A stretch of 64,000 bases of DNA, from NCBI GenBank assembly GCA_021229015.1, contig CM037780.1:69385587-69449586 (forward strand), in the 5' to 3' direction. Shown piece by piece: positions 1 through 13,100 of this stretch (positions within the stretch are counted from its first letter, which is position 1; every line of letters starts with the position of its first letter). The stretch comes from Solen grandis. Its lineage: Eukaryota > Mollusca > Bivalvia > Adapedonta > Solenidae. Under the pieces are notes generated by a model. It was not told the DNA's origin. It saw only the letters and a program-made list of their open reading frames with translations, and searched no databases. A program made the position numbers and the translations under genes.

Positions 1-1400
1 TAAGCGTTTAGTTAGGAAGAAGAAAAGAATAATAATAATAAAAAAATGACATCACGTGACGTCATATGACGTTTATTTTCACATAATTGTTAGACACCCA
101 GAGACCTACTAACTGACAAAATTTCAACTTTCTATCTCAAATAGGACAGTTTTTATAAGCATTTAAAAATTGACGTCCTTGGTTCGAATCTTGGATCCGC
201 CATAGATGCTTGGACTTTTCAAATTTTGAAAAACGGACACCGGTATACACAATAAGAACGTAATATACACATTCTGTGAAAATTTGATAAAAATCGGCCC
301 ATTAATAATGGCTCTGGACCGTGTACAAACTTTCGTAGTCAATTTCAAATGTGACGTCATATGACGTCATAGGCTTCTGAAAATCATTGAAATCGAAATT
401 TCAGCGTCTGAATCATTTGTCATTAAATTTTCATTGCCCTTCGACAATTTCAACATATAGAAATACTCTTATTAATATTAGAAATACATTATCATATAAT
501 GACGTCAAGTGACGTCATGTGACGTTTATTTTCACAAAATGTTTAAGACTCCCAGAGACCTATATACTGACCAAATATCACTTTTCTATCTCAAATAAAT
601 CTGATTTTATAAGCATTTAAAAATTTACGACCTTGGTTCGAATCTTGAATTCGCTATAGAACCATGGACTTTTCGAATTTTGAAAAACGGACACCGAGAT
701 GCACAACTAGAACTTAATATACACATTCTGTGAAAATTTGATGAAAATCGGTTCATAAACAATGGCTGTAGACCGCGTACAAACTTTTGTTGCATATTTC
801 AAGTGTGACGTCATATGACGTCATAGGCATATGAAAATCATAGAAATCAAAATTTCAGCCTTTGAAGCATGTGTCATTAAATTTTCATTGCCCTTCGACA
901 ATTTTAACATATAGAAATATTCTTGTTAATATTAGAAATACATTATCATATAATGACGTCACGTGACGTCATATGACATTTATTTTCACAAAATGTTTAA
1001 AACTTCTAGAGACCTATATACTGACTAAATACCAACTTTAAAAATTTACGACCTTGGTTCGAATCTTGGATTCGCTATAGAACCATGGACTTTTCGAATT
1101 TTGAAAAACGGACACCGAGATGCACAACTAGAGCCTAACATACACATTCTGTGAAATTTTGAAAATCGGTCCAGAAATAATGGCTGTAGACCGCGTACAA
1201 ACTTTTTCACCTGACGTCAAATCTGACGTTATATGACGTCGTATGAATATAAAATTCATTGCATCCGAAAGCTCATGGTTTGAAATATATGCCATAAAAT
1301 TTTCATTGTTCTGAGTCAATGGCAACACCTCGAAATTAACACAAATATAAGAGGAAGAAAAAAAGAATAATAAGAAGAAGAAGAAGAATAAACTAGAACC
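1..1400. repeat. Tandem array of ~455-bp units rich in TGACGTCA palindromes
   Basis: About three diverged direct units begin near 43, 491 and 949, each opening with a block close to tgacgtca-n-tgacgt followed by 'ttattttcac' and 'agagacctat'. A second TGACGTCA pair recurs in mid-unit (near 342-372 and 806-830). The array is flanked by A-rich 'gaagaagaa/aataataata' tracts. No coding exon is visible. The short open frames here are not conserved between units, so I do not call them genes. Confidence 0.8.
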
Positions 1401-3640
1401 GCAAGCGGTATCTTGGTTTTCGCTTTTAACCTAATCAACTTGAACACTTTATTTCAACTCAGCCACAATTTTTAATATGAAACAGAACGCAAAGGTTTTT
1501 TGAAGACCTACTCTCATTTGCACAGTTTTTTGGGGTTTTTTTGGAATGTTAGAACATTCAAACTCCTCTAGCGCAAATATTTCCCCATACCCTATCATCA
1601 CATCACATCACATTCTGTGGTGCTGTCAACAAGGAACAAAATGCTGAAAACCGCATTTCAATTAGACTTTAACGTTTTGAGTTATCGGCAAAAGAGTGAT
1701 TTTAAGCAAAGCGCCCTCTAGCCGTAAAATGAGAAAAAAAAAATGATTAAAATTTTACAATTAGGCACCTAGAAATGCAGCAAATAGTTCAAACAAGTAT
1801 ATAAGTCGCACTAATCGAACATTCTTTTTCTTATATATCACAATTTTAAGCATAAAAACTGAATAACAATTATTCCAAAAAAGGATCAAACTTTGGATTG
1901 CCGTAAAATGAAAAGATCAAGTCCGATCTTCAAAAACTAAACATTATACGAAAGAACTATTTAGAACTAAAACTTTTGTTCATATACTCTCAATGAAATA
2001 TTTTTAGATTTGGAGCACTTTGGGGCCGAATAAAAACACAATTATCGTAATATGACCTTGACCTTTTCAATGTTTTTTAACTTTTTAATTGTGAGGCCCT
2101 TTCAAACATAACAATACATAACTTGTGAAAATTTCATGAAGAATGAACAGAAAATAAAGTCAGGAGCGACAAAAAAACATGTTTTTGAAATTTTAATTTT
2201 TCCTAAAATTTAGTGATGTTTGACCTTTTTCTAGAGGACAAACCATGCATTTCTTAAATTCGTCACCCCATATATTTTGTGCGTATATGTCTTGCAAATC
2301 ATTTGCAGCAAACAGAATTCTTCTATCTGATTTCTAACAAAATGGATAGGTTTTTCGTAGACCTACCCTCATTTGCAGTTTTTTTACGAGATTCGAACTT
2401 TCAACCTTCCGTTACTAGCTCAAAAAGTTTCAGCCACTCATACCTAGAAACTATCATATTTTATTAGGCTATCAACAAGGAACATAATTCAATTAACCGC
2501 ATTTGGATCAGGCTTCAACTTTTTGAGTTATAAGCAAAAGACTGATTTCAAGAAAAGCGCCCCCTAGCGGCAAAATGAGATAGAAAATTGATTAAAATTT
2601 TACTGTTTGGTACCTAGCAAAGCAGCAAATAGTTCAATCAAGTATACTAGTCGCACAAGTCAAACTTTTTATTCTCGTGTATCAGAATTTGAAGCATAAA
2701 ACCTGATTTACAATTATTCCAAAAAAGGATCAAACTTTGGACTGCCGTATAATGACTAAATCAAGTCCGATCTTCAAAAACTAAACATCACTGGAAAGAG
2801 CTCTTTAAGAACTAAAACTTTTGTTCATATACTCTCAATTAAATATTTTTAGTTTTGGAGCTGTTTGTGGCCGAATAAAAACACAATTATCGTAATATGA
2901 CCTTGACCTTTTCAAATTTCTTTTAATTTTTTTATTGTGAGGCCCTTTCAAACATAACAATTCATATTGTGTGAAAATATCATGAAGAATAAACAGAAAA
3001 TAAAGTCAGGAGCAACAAAAACATGTTTTTGAAATTTTAATTTTTCCTAAAATTTAGTGAAGTTTGACCTTTTCTAGGGGACAAACCACGCATTTCCTAA
3101 ATTCGCCACCCCATATATTTTGTGCGTATATGTCTTGCAAATCGTATGCAGCAAACAGAATTCTTCTATCTGATTTCTAACAAAAGTGGGAAGGTTTTTC
3201 GTAGACCTACCCTCATTATTTCACTTTCTTCCAAGGTTCGAACATTCAACCTCTCCTAGAACAATTTTTTTCCCGTACTCGATGATTAGATTCCCATCAT
3301 ATTTGATTGGGCTGTCAACAAGGAACATTATGTAAAAAACCGCATCTAAATCAGGTTTCAAATTTTTGAGTTATTAGCAAAACAGTGATTACATGCATTG
3401 CGCCCCCTAGTGGCTAAATCAGAAACAATAGTGAAAAGTTTGACCATTTAGGCACATGTTCAGATAAAGATGACTCCATGCCCAAAATTTCATAGCTGTA
3501 GCTTTTTTCATCTGGCCGCTAGGCTGGACACAAAAATGGGTGGAATTGGAAAAATAATAAAAATAAAAAATAAAAAAAATCAACAGAAGAAGAACAATAG
3601 GTTTTCGCCCTACAGAGGCGAAAACCTAAAAAACAGTACA
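1400..3640. repeat. Second tandem array, ~850-bp units, about 2.5 copies
   Basis: Landmark phrases recur at a spacing of about 850 bp: 'gacctaccctcattt' or close variants near 1506, 2360 and 3203; 'gcgccctctag/gcgccccctag' near 1700, 2555 and 3400; 'gtccgatcttcaaaaact' near 1921 and 2766. The second and third units are more alike than the first. The array starts next to 'accgcaagcggt' and ends next to the hairpins at 3599-3676. No gene is seen. Confidence 0.8.
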
Positions 3641-3676
3641 AACCCAATATGACTTTCTGCCTGTAGGCAGAAAGTC
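3599..3676. repeat. Two perfect hairpins at the end of the array
   Basis: Hairpin 1 has arms aggttttcgcc (3599-3609) and ggcgaaaacct (3617-3627) with a 7-nt loop. Hairpin 2 has 12-nt arms gactttctgcct (3651-3662) and aggcagaaagtc (3665-3676) with a 2-nt loop. Both arm pairs are perfect. They look like termini or fold-back parts of the neighbouring repeat. Confidence 0.8.
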
Positions 3677-4009
3677 CTAATTAAGATTTGTCAGGAGCAT
3701 AACTCATGCACAATGAGACATATAAATAGAAACTTTATTGGTGGGTAGATGTTATGTACGAGAATTGCAGTACACAAGAGCATAATCCATTTCCAAGGTT
3801 TCTTGTATGAATTTTTCCCCTTTTATACAATTTTTTTACCTTAAGGATGTTTCAGCAGGTTACGGCTGATTTTGATTTTGGTAAAAAAAAATTTTTTGAA
3901 TTTCTCATTTATTTTAAGTTGAATGATAGAAGAAAGCCCAAATTTTAAGATTCATGTAATAAGAATATCATCAAAAGTATATTTACCAAACTTTGAAGGT
4001 ACAAAAAGG

Positions 4010-4814
4010 AGGGGTGTAACGATAGTCGATAGTATCGATAAATTGCGATATCAAAGGTCACGATAGTCAATAGTCGATAGTAATTTGAACTATCGATAAC
4101 TATCGCCAATAGTAACTCCAACTATCGATAGTTTCGATACTTATTCTTACGTAAGTTTCATCTCCATTTTTCGGCCCGTAAATTCCGATTTTTTTAATAT
4201 TGTTTACATGTTTCAAGATAAGGCAGATCACTCTAGCATAATAGGGTGCGGTATGGTGCAGTCGGTACGTGGGGTATGCTCGATTTGACATTCGAAATAT
4301 ATCAAAAAAAAAAATCAAGCTTCGATTTCGCAAAATGTTCTATCCACCAACGGTTGTGTCATATGTTGGGATGCATTTATGTCGCATTTATAGATATAAA
4401 TCATCTTTCCACTCAAAATATCTATTGCACTGGGATAGAATCATAGCTTTCACGAGTTCTCCATATTAGAGATTACACATCAATTGAATCGAACGCACCC
4501 ACCCACATCTCGCATGACTTATCAAAATGTCGTCTGTCGAATGGTCCAGTTTGGAATGGGTTTATATCTTAATATTCCTCCTTAAATTACATAAATAAAA
4601 TTTACATTTTTAAAATGTTTATTATTATTTTATTTTTCAATTGCAACTTTGCTAATGCATGTTATAAACATATGTAGCCACAAACAGTTGAAACTATCGA
4701 AACTATCGTGATAGTATCGCAATAGTTGGACCAACTATTGATAGTCTATCGTGATAGTTATTTCAACTATCGATAACTATCGTGATAGTAAATTTTGCAT
4801 CAATAGTCACCCCT
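4010..4814. mobile_element. Possible non-autonomous hAT-like element with 'atcgatag' ends
   Basis: Both ends carry AGGGGTG (4010-4016; complement at 4808-4814), followed inward by dense 'actatcgata/atcgtgatag' arrays of 100 bp or more at each side and a unique AT-rich middle. AGGGGTG-type ends are common in animal hAT elements, so a hAT-derived MITE is inferred. No coding potential and no convincing 8-bp target duplication were found. Confidence 0.5.
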
Positions 4815-4914
4815 AACAAAACATTTTAGTGTTTTTATGCAAATTTAGCTAAAATTTCAATAAAAAAAAAGCAGTTTTAGTTAAAAAACAAATCTGGTGA
4901 GGTATGTTTTTTTA

Positions 4915-5906
4915 TACGCCCATCTTAATACCGTTTGCCCAATCCTTTTCAAACTTTCCACACATGTGCATGGCCATAAGATCTCGGATGAGTTCGATAT
5001 CCAGCATTATCGCGTGAATGACTTAGAAGTTATGGCACTTGACATACACAAAATACTTGAAATTGTGATTGTCCGGGCTCTAACTTCAATACCGTTAGTC
5101 CAATCCTTTTCAAACTTTTCACACATGTGCATGGCCATAATATCGTGGATGAGTTCGGTATCCAGCATTATCGTTTGAATGACTTAGAAGTTATGGCCCT
5201 CGACGTACACAAAATACTTGAAATTGTAATTGTCCAGGCTCTAACTTCAATAACGTTAGCCCAATCCTTTTCAAACTTTTCACACATGTGCATGGCCATA
5301 ATATCACGGATGAGTTCGATATCCAGCATTATCGCGTGATGAAAGACTTAGAAGTTATGGCCCTTGACGTACACAAAATACTTGAAATTGTGATTGTCAG
5401 GGCTCTAACTTCAATACAGTTTTCCCATTTCTTTTCAAAGTTTTCACACATGTGCATGGCCATAATATCGTGGATGAGTTCAATATCCAGCATTATCATG
5501 TGAATGTCTTAGATGTTATGGCCCTTGATGTACACAAAATACTTGAAATTGTGATTGTCTGGGCTCTAACTTCAATACCGTTAGACCAATCCTCTTCAAA
5601 CTTTCCACACATGTGCATTGCCATAATATCTTGGCTGAGTTCGATATCCATCATTATCATGTGAATGACTTTGAAGTTATGGCCCTTGATGTACACAACA
5701 TACTTGAAAATTTGCTTGTCCCTAGTCCTTAGACCCTATGAGGTGTTGTCAGATCTTGCAGTTAATTAATGGAAATGTATCGACAGTTTTTTTTTTATGA
5801 TTAACATTCATTAACTAATGGGATTTTGGAATTATTTTGTTTATTTATGGACAGTAGCTTGTTTCTCTGAGCTATTTCTGAGAGTCCCCATACTATGATG
5901 GGCGTA
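4915..5906. mobile_element. TIR-flanked element with five ~161-bp tandem units
   Basis: Perfect 10-bp inverted ends tacgcccatc (4915-4924) and gatgggcgta (5897-5906) enclose a tandem core from about 4920 to 5700. The phrase 'cacatgtgcatggccata' recurs near 4963, 5123, 5284, 5448 and 5608, so units are 161-164 bp. The open frames running through the core arise because the units lack stops in one frame; they are not genes. The terminal TATACGCCC motif is shared with the element at 23779-24779. Confidence 0.7.
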
Positions 5907-7120
5907 TTTTGTGGCAGTCCTGACCCTTGTTTACATTTTCATGAAGCATTTATTTCAGCAAATTGACTCTGAAAAAATAAAGAAAATCTGTCCATTGAAC
6001 ATTTTTTTATTTAGAAAAATATATATAAAAATTCACAGTTTTGGGATAGTTTTAAAAACATTTTGGTCCGGGCGCAAACAAGATTTTATGCCCGTGTTGT
6101 ATTTCCAATGCATATTTGACAGTATTTTTATCTGTAACTTATAGAATACATTTTAAGTTACAAATCGTGATAAAAATATTTTAAAAATATCTTTTTAATA
6201 TGCTGTTACAGTATTTAGAAACAAAATCTTTCTTATTTTTAATGTCATATTTTTTTTTCAGCAAATTTTAGCAAAAAGTGATGCTCTACCATAAGCTTGA
6301 TCTCTAAAACAAGCATGGTGACCCCCTATTTTTATTTCATATATCTTTTAGTTAAAGGCTAAAGTACTTATATGCAAATTTTTAGAAAAATCTGTCTGTT
6401 AGAAAAAACCTGCTCAAACGCCTTTTAGATAACTCTAGTCCAACTCATGCTATTGAAATTAAATTTCATTTATGGAAAGAAATTTATGAGAGAAAGTGTC
6501 ATGCACATTTTTGGTTTATAACTCTGGCCTCAGTATTTTTTTAGTTATTCCCCCTTTTCACAAGATAACTCCTGTTCTACTTATGCTATTAAAACAAAAT
6601 TACAGTTTTGGAAAGAAAATGATTAGAGGAAGTGTCACACTCATGGTCCATAACTCTGGGTGGAGTTTGATCAATATAGTCAGCCCTTTAATTATTTTCT
6701 CCATGAATACTTATGATGTAATTACCATAAAAATTCAATGAATATTAAACAACATTAATTAAAACAATCAGATTTTTGGTATGAATGTACTCAGTTACTG
6801 CAAACATCTGCAAACATTTTGTACCCATGCCACACAGGGCTTACCTGTAGCTTGTCATCCTTGTTATTCTTTTACATGTGAAAAAATAATAATGTCACAA
6901 GTGAGCTGATGGTAACTGAAATCATGGTAGAAGTACTTTTTCAAAGCAAATAAAGCATATGTCACTGTTTGCTTCAATGTATGTGTGTGTGAGGGGATGG
7001 GGTGGGGAAGACATCAGTTTTTCTACAAAAACAAATCTCTAGTTGAAAAAACTGAACTTCCAGTTGGCATATATCTCTACTGACTCACATTTTATAAGTG
7101 TTTTATTTATTATTCTGCAG
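5907..7120. other. Gene-free stretch upstream of first recognised YTHDC2 exon
   Basis: This is AT-rich non-coding sequence, presumably intron. A short diverged internal duplication is seen near 6470-6510 and 6605-6640 ('ggaaagaaa...agtgtca'). No exon with sensible splice sites was found, so the YTHDC2 exons encoding its N-terminal and helicase core regions probably lie further upstream, outside the window. Confidence 0.5.
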
Positions 7121-10100
7121 CAAGAACAGTCATGTGATGATTCACATGTCCTCTGCACTCTCCCAGAAGGAAATAAGCAAGATGCCATCTGATTGGCTGT
7201 TTTATGAAGAGATGACTCAGGTTGCTAAGGAGGCATGTGTTCGCTGCTGCACTCTTGTTTCTCCGATTACCATGGCAATATTTGGTGGACCAGCCAAACT
7301 GCCAAATGAGGGATTGACAAACTTAACAGAGGAAGGTAATCCTCTTTCCATCTTTCTTACACCAAGAAACATTACATTATTTTCTCTTGCACTAGATGAC
7401 TGTGCCAACCCTTACAGACTAATAGGGACCTCAATCTTATCCAGTCATTCGCCAGTTTGATCGAAAAAAGGTGAAAAAGAAACAGCGGACTGATGATTCA
7501 AGGCCATTGTTGATCGTCTTGTTTTTTCAAGATAGTGTTTTATTTTTTGCAATGTAATGAAACATTTAATAATTTTTTTTTTTTTTTGCACATTATTTTA
7601 ATTTGGGGTGTTAAACTGTTATAATCATGTCACTAAGCTATTAAAACCTGATTAGTCATTGTATGATAGAAAGTATATAGACTCTAACTCGATACAGCAG
7701 TTACTTCCCTTACCATACAGTAATATTGTCACGGGAGGATTGCTGTAGGTAGTGTACATATGTTTGTGTCTTTCTGTGTAGCAGAGGATTCTGGGATAGG
7801 ATTCCATGGGGAGACAAGTGACAGTGAGAATGAGGAGGTGGAGGACAAAAGGAATGCTATGCTACAGCTCGGGGACTGGCTCAGCTTCAAGTTGGATCAA
7901 GAGGTGATTGTCTTACTTATGGTGCTTTCATGTCAGCTGTGTTATATTTGTAGCCACTTCCTTACCTTAGTAGGATGAGCTATTGTAATTATTTTATGTT
8001 CATCATCAGTTGCTAATAGTTGCTTGTTAATGTCTTTTTCAAATCTTTATGACACGTGTTTAACCATGTTTTATATTTTGTTCATAATTTTTCTCAGGTG
8101 TGTGATACAGTGCCATATTGGCCATCATGTTTTGTGATGGCAGTTCTTTGTAAATGTTTTGATTACTTGCTACAAGTTTAAAAACGTATAAAACTGGAAA
8201 AGATGTTTTACATGTTTCACAGGACATTATATTTCTTGTGTCCATAGTAGAATACAAGGATCAGGCCTAAAAAAAAAAATCTGTGTTTTGGGCAACCCAA
8301 CCCTACCTAGCGAAAACCCACCGATCTCTAAGTTTTTAGTGGCCGTTTTGGGACCGCCAAATTGTCCGTTAAGAAATTGTGATTTGTTCACTGTTATGAC
8401 TGTAATTTAAAAAAAAAAAGTTTCCCAGATTTTTTATTTTTTTTTGCCTCATGATATTGGAGTGATACCAACTCATTTCCACTTTTACATGTACAAGTAG
8501 ATAAAAGGGTTAATTCCCAGTAGAATGACAGCTATATGTATGTCTGGAGAATGCCCCTGAAACTGTGTTGTGTTCCAGAATGCAGCGCTGAGTCTCCAGC
8601 TGCGACAGAAGTGGCACTGTCTGTTCCTGCGGAGGATGAGGGCCCCTTCCAAGGCATGGTCCCAGATGGACGAGGTAAGTTAAGGGAAGATTGGACTACC
8701 ACACATTGGTACTGCTTGTATGGTGGGGAGGCATGGCCTGCATTTCACTTAGCATCTCCAAGCTTAAATTCCACCAACAATTCTTAGCACTAAGTAATAC
8801 TTATAAACTTAAGGGCGAATTACATCATTTTTGTTTCTCTAATAAAAATACCCAGATATTTCATTTTAACAAATATTGTTAGATGTTAGGCAATAATTGA
8901 TTTTATGTTAGTCATGTACTTGAATATTTCATAAAATAAGTATGGTGGATTGTGTATTTAAGAATTTAAGTATTACTTATCGCTAAGTATTGTTGATGGA
9001 ATTCGAGCCAGTTAAGAATTACTTTGTTGAAAACTCAGTTTCTATAGAGATTTATTACCATCATCCTTAATCAGATGCTAATAAAATAATTTTGTATTCG
9101 ATGGTGAAGATTGTCATAATTATATGGTATGATTCTATGTAACCTTTTCTCTTCCTTGCAGTAGGTTTATTTCTTATTAGTCAGTCTCATGATTAATAAA
9201 CTTCAGAATTTTGAATGTCTTCATTCAGTCACAACTCACATATGTATTTTAAATGTTGACTCTTTAGGTCATTAACTCAAAATAGATCATTCTTTTTCAT
9301 TCAGACTTTTTTTGTTCCTCTCTGCTACTGATGAAGACCTTAAAACTGTTCATATTGTGGTTTAATATACAATGTTTTTTCTCATTTCTCAGATGGTCAT
9401 CAATGCTGTTGTGAATGTTTTGACCAATGAGGAGCAAGCCCTGGGTTTCCAGCAGCCAGCTGGCATTGGACAGAGGCCAAGACCCATGTGTAAGTAGAGT
9501 ATGTTTGAGGTGATGAAGCTTTACTTGCTACTGTATCATGGTATGATACCATTACTTACCAAGGTGACCTTCACTTGTCACAGTTTATAAACCTTCACTA
9601 ACACCTTCACATGATAAGGTATAAACGGTATTATCACTTCACATAAGGTAAACAAGGTATAATACCTTTACTTGAAATGTATAAAGGTTTTATCACTCCA
9701 CTTGACAGTGTTTACAATATATAATACCTTCCCTTGACAAGTTATAAGCTATATAATACCTTCCCTTGACAAGTTATAAGCTGTATAATAACTTCACTTG
9801 ACAAGGTACCTTCACTTAACATGGTATAAAGGGTATTATCACTTCACTTGACAAGGAATAAGAGATGTAACACCTTCACTTGACAAGGTATAAAGAGTAT
9901 TATCACTTCACTTGACAAGGTATACAAGATGTAATGCCTTCACTTGACAAGGTATACAAGATGTAACGCCTTCACTTGACAAGGTATACAAGATGTAATG
10001 CTTCACTTGACAAGGTATACAAGATGTAATGCCTTCACTTGACAAGGTATACAAGATGTAATGCCTTCTTTTGACAAGATATACAAGGAGACTGCATTTT

Positions 10101-13100
10101 CAGAAATATAGTACTCCTCACTTGTACCACATCATCAGTGATACCGCAATTTTAGACATACTTTTCAAATGCAGTAGAACCTACATCATGCAACCACAAT
10201 CATTCAATACTTGTTTAAAAAAGTTATCAGTGTATCTCTTAAGTATCTGCAAACAATTATCTTTCAAAACAATTATATTAGGATACATCTGTTTTCAGAC
10301 TTGCACACTTATTTTTCCACCTTTAGCATAAAAATTAAGTACCACAGTACCAGCGAGGACTAAACTAAGCTAATGATGTTGTGACATTAACATTTTCCCT
10401 TAATTTGACATTCAAACAAAGCCTCATTCTTTCCATTTTTAGCTCACCTGAGCATAACCTGCTCAAGGTGAGCTATTAGGATCACCCTGTGTCCGGCATC
10501 TGTCGTCTTGTGTTGTCCTTTGTCAATAATTTGCTTTATACAACATCTCCTCTGAAACTGCTGGACTCCTCTGAAGTTGCTGGACAGAAATTTGATTTAA
10601 CTTTACAGGGATGATCTGTTGGTGAACCATCACAAAAGTTGCTAAAATAAAATTGATCCATGTGGAACTCTGGTTGCCATGGCAGTGGAAAGAAAAAAAA
10701 ATGAAAACTTTAAAAATCTTATCATTCAAAACTACTAGCCAGATTTCAAAATGTTTTAGTACATATGTTCCTTGGGTAACCCCTATATTCAGGTGAGCGT
10801 TCCAGGGCCTCTATGGCCCTCTTGTTTAATGTCATATTTAAATATTTGTATGTCCACAGCTGCAGAGAGCATCATGAGCGGAGGGTATGGCCCTCAGGGG
10901 TCAGGCGGAATGGAGGAGTATGTAGACAGTGGCAGACAGAGATTCTCAACATCTGCCAAGAAAGCCACCAGTACCCCACCCCAGAGGGCTGACTTTCTCT
11001 CACCGAGTAAGAGCTTTTTTATACCCACACAAAACATCTTTTGGCCCATCCTACCCATCATATTGCTTTTTCTTTTCTTTCAAAGAGTTTTGATAATGAT
11101 GGGGTTAAGAATTACCTTCAGTGTTAATTTATATCTCCTCTTCACCAAAAAATTGTGAGAGCTGTACAGGACTTTTTCTTTTTGCATCCTGTACAATTTT
11201 ACAAAAAAAAAGTCCAATATACTTTCATGTTTTTGAGTCAAGGCAGTGTAGTCAGGACCTTAATAACTTCCATAATAGTTCATGTTAAATTCAGTGTGAA
11301 AATATATTTGTAGTTCATTTGAATTAATGCCACCAGAAAATGACATGATTTTATGATGTCTACTTCATTTTAAGCATGTTTTTTCTTTAAGTGTAAACAT
11401 GTTTACAAGGTGATAAGCACCGATAGGATGGGTCTCTGACCCACTTCCATCATAATTAGGAGGTAAAAATAACTATTTCTTTAATGTGTTGTTAGACGGC
11501 GATTAGCCGTCTTATGCTAAGAACGAAATCAGGCCTTGCTAATTTGCATATTTTCCACAACATTTTTAACTGTACCTCTCCGCGCTTAGTGCGGATCCAT
11601 GCAATGCGATTCTGCACTAACGAATACGAATGGAATATGTTACATAGACGTTTAAATCATTACCGTAACCGCTTTTAGTGTGTTATTGTTTGTTAACATG
11701 TTTACTTTTGCCATTATTTTGCACTGAAAGCATCAATTTTAAGCGTGAAAAAAATATCCGTGACATTTCTTAACCAGAACAGCAACCCATCTTACGTACA
11801 TGAAGATCGACTCCTGTAAAAAGAAAAAGTAGTGCTCCGTATGTATGTAATTGACCTAAAGTAGTCCGCACAATATTTTGCATGATGGCGAGTTGGGTTC
11901 CTCCCAGAGCATTTCTTAACTTTGAAATAGATAGGCAAACATTCTAGTATCTTAAATAATCAAATACCTGGTCAATTTCTACACATACAAAACAACAGAT
12001 AGAATTCGCTAGCACTAGAGAAAGAGAATGACCTACTTAGGTATGCAGCTCTTTATGAATGAAAGGTTCATGACCTTTACTCCGGATTATTATGTTACAA
12101 ACAGAACTTCTGTAGCAACAGCGGATGGAGTTTTTGTCGTCATGTGACTGCTACAATAACTTCAGAAACACTGGGTTTAGAATGTTAATCCCGTCGCCGT
12201 CTCTCAGCGCATTGTGCGCTTTGATTTTACTTAATGTATGAAGATAATTGTAGTGATTAGACAAACTAAGATTTTAGTGTTTTCCTGTTCTGTGCAAATA
12301 TATAAGCAGAAAATTGTAGTATTTAGAGAATATCAATGTACATTCATTGTCTGTAATTTCATGACAGGTGGAGGTTTTATAGCTGCAGTATATGTTTGAA
12401 TAAGTCATACATTTAAACTTCCAATTGTCTTTTTAATACTAGTTTATACTATCTTGCATTCTGCTTTGAAATGGTGACAACCCATGATTTTTTTAGTTGC
12501 CACAACATTTATCCCAAATATCTTAAGTCACGATAATATTTTTCCTATCTTTCTCAGGCCTGACTGCCTCCAGTGGTGGTTCTATGAACAACAGTCCTAC
12601 AGGTAGTGGGCGTGTTGGCTCAGGAACCAGCACTCCATGCAGCAGCCCCCAGATGGGTTCCAGCATCTCAGGGCCCAGCCGGTTTTTTGTGATGAAGTGC
12701 AGAAACCAGAAACAGTTAGACCAGGCCTTCAGCACAGGTGCCTGGGCCACCTCCAAACACATCGAGAAGAAATTAAATAGAGCTTTCCAGGTACATAGTC
12801 TTGTTCCTTGTTGTGTACCTAGTACCTAGTAATTGTATAAAAACATATAGGTACAGTATGAACATTATGTCTACATGATTCACCCACAACATTAGCTACT
12901 CTTTGTTTTAAATCAATCAAATTAGTGTTTGTTTTGGCATCTATTTTTTAAGAATGTATGTCAGGGATTTTGTTTGTAAATAAAATCAGTGTTCATGAAA
13001 ACATATGAATGAAATAGGAAAAGCATTTAATGGAATTGAAAATTGTAATTATGAAAATATTTTTAGAAATTTTTACAATTCTCCCAACCTCTTCTGGTAT

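Noticed and set aside
4897..5664. Series of similar ~70-residue open frames
   Set aside because: They repeat once per 161-bp tandem unit and have no start or splice context; they come from the repeat.
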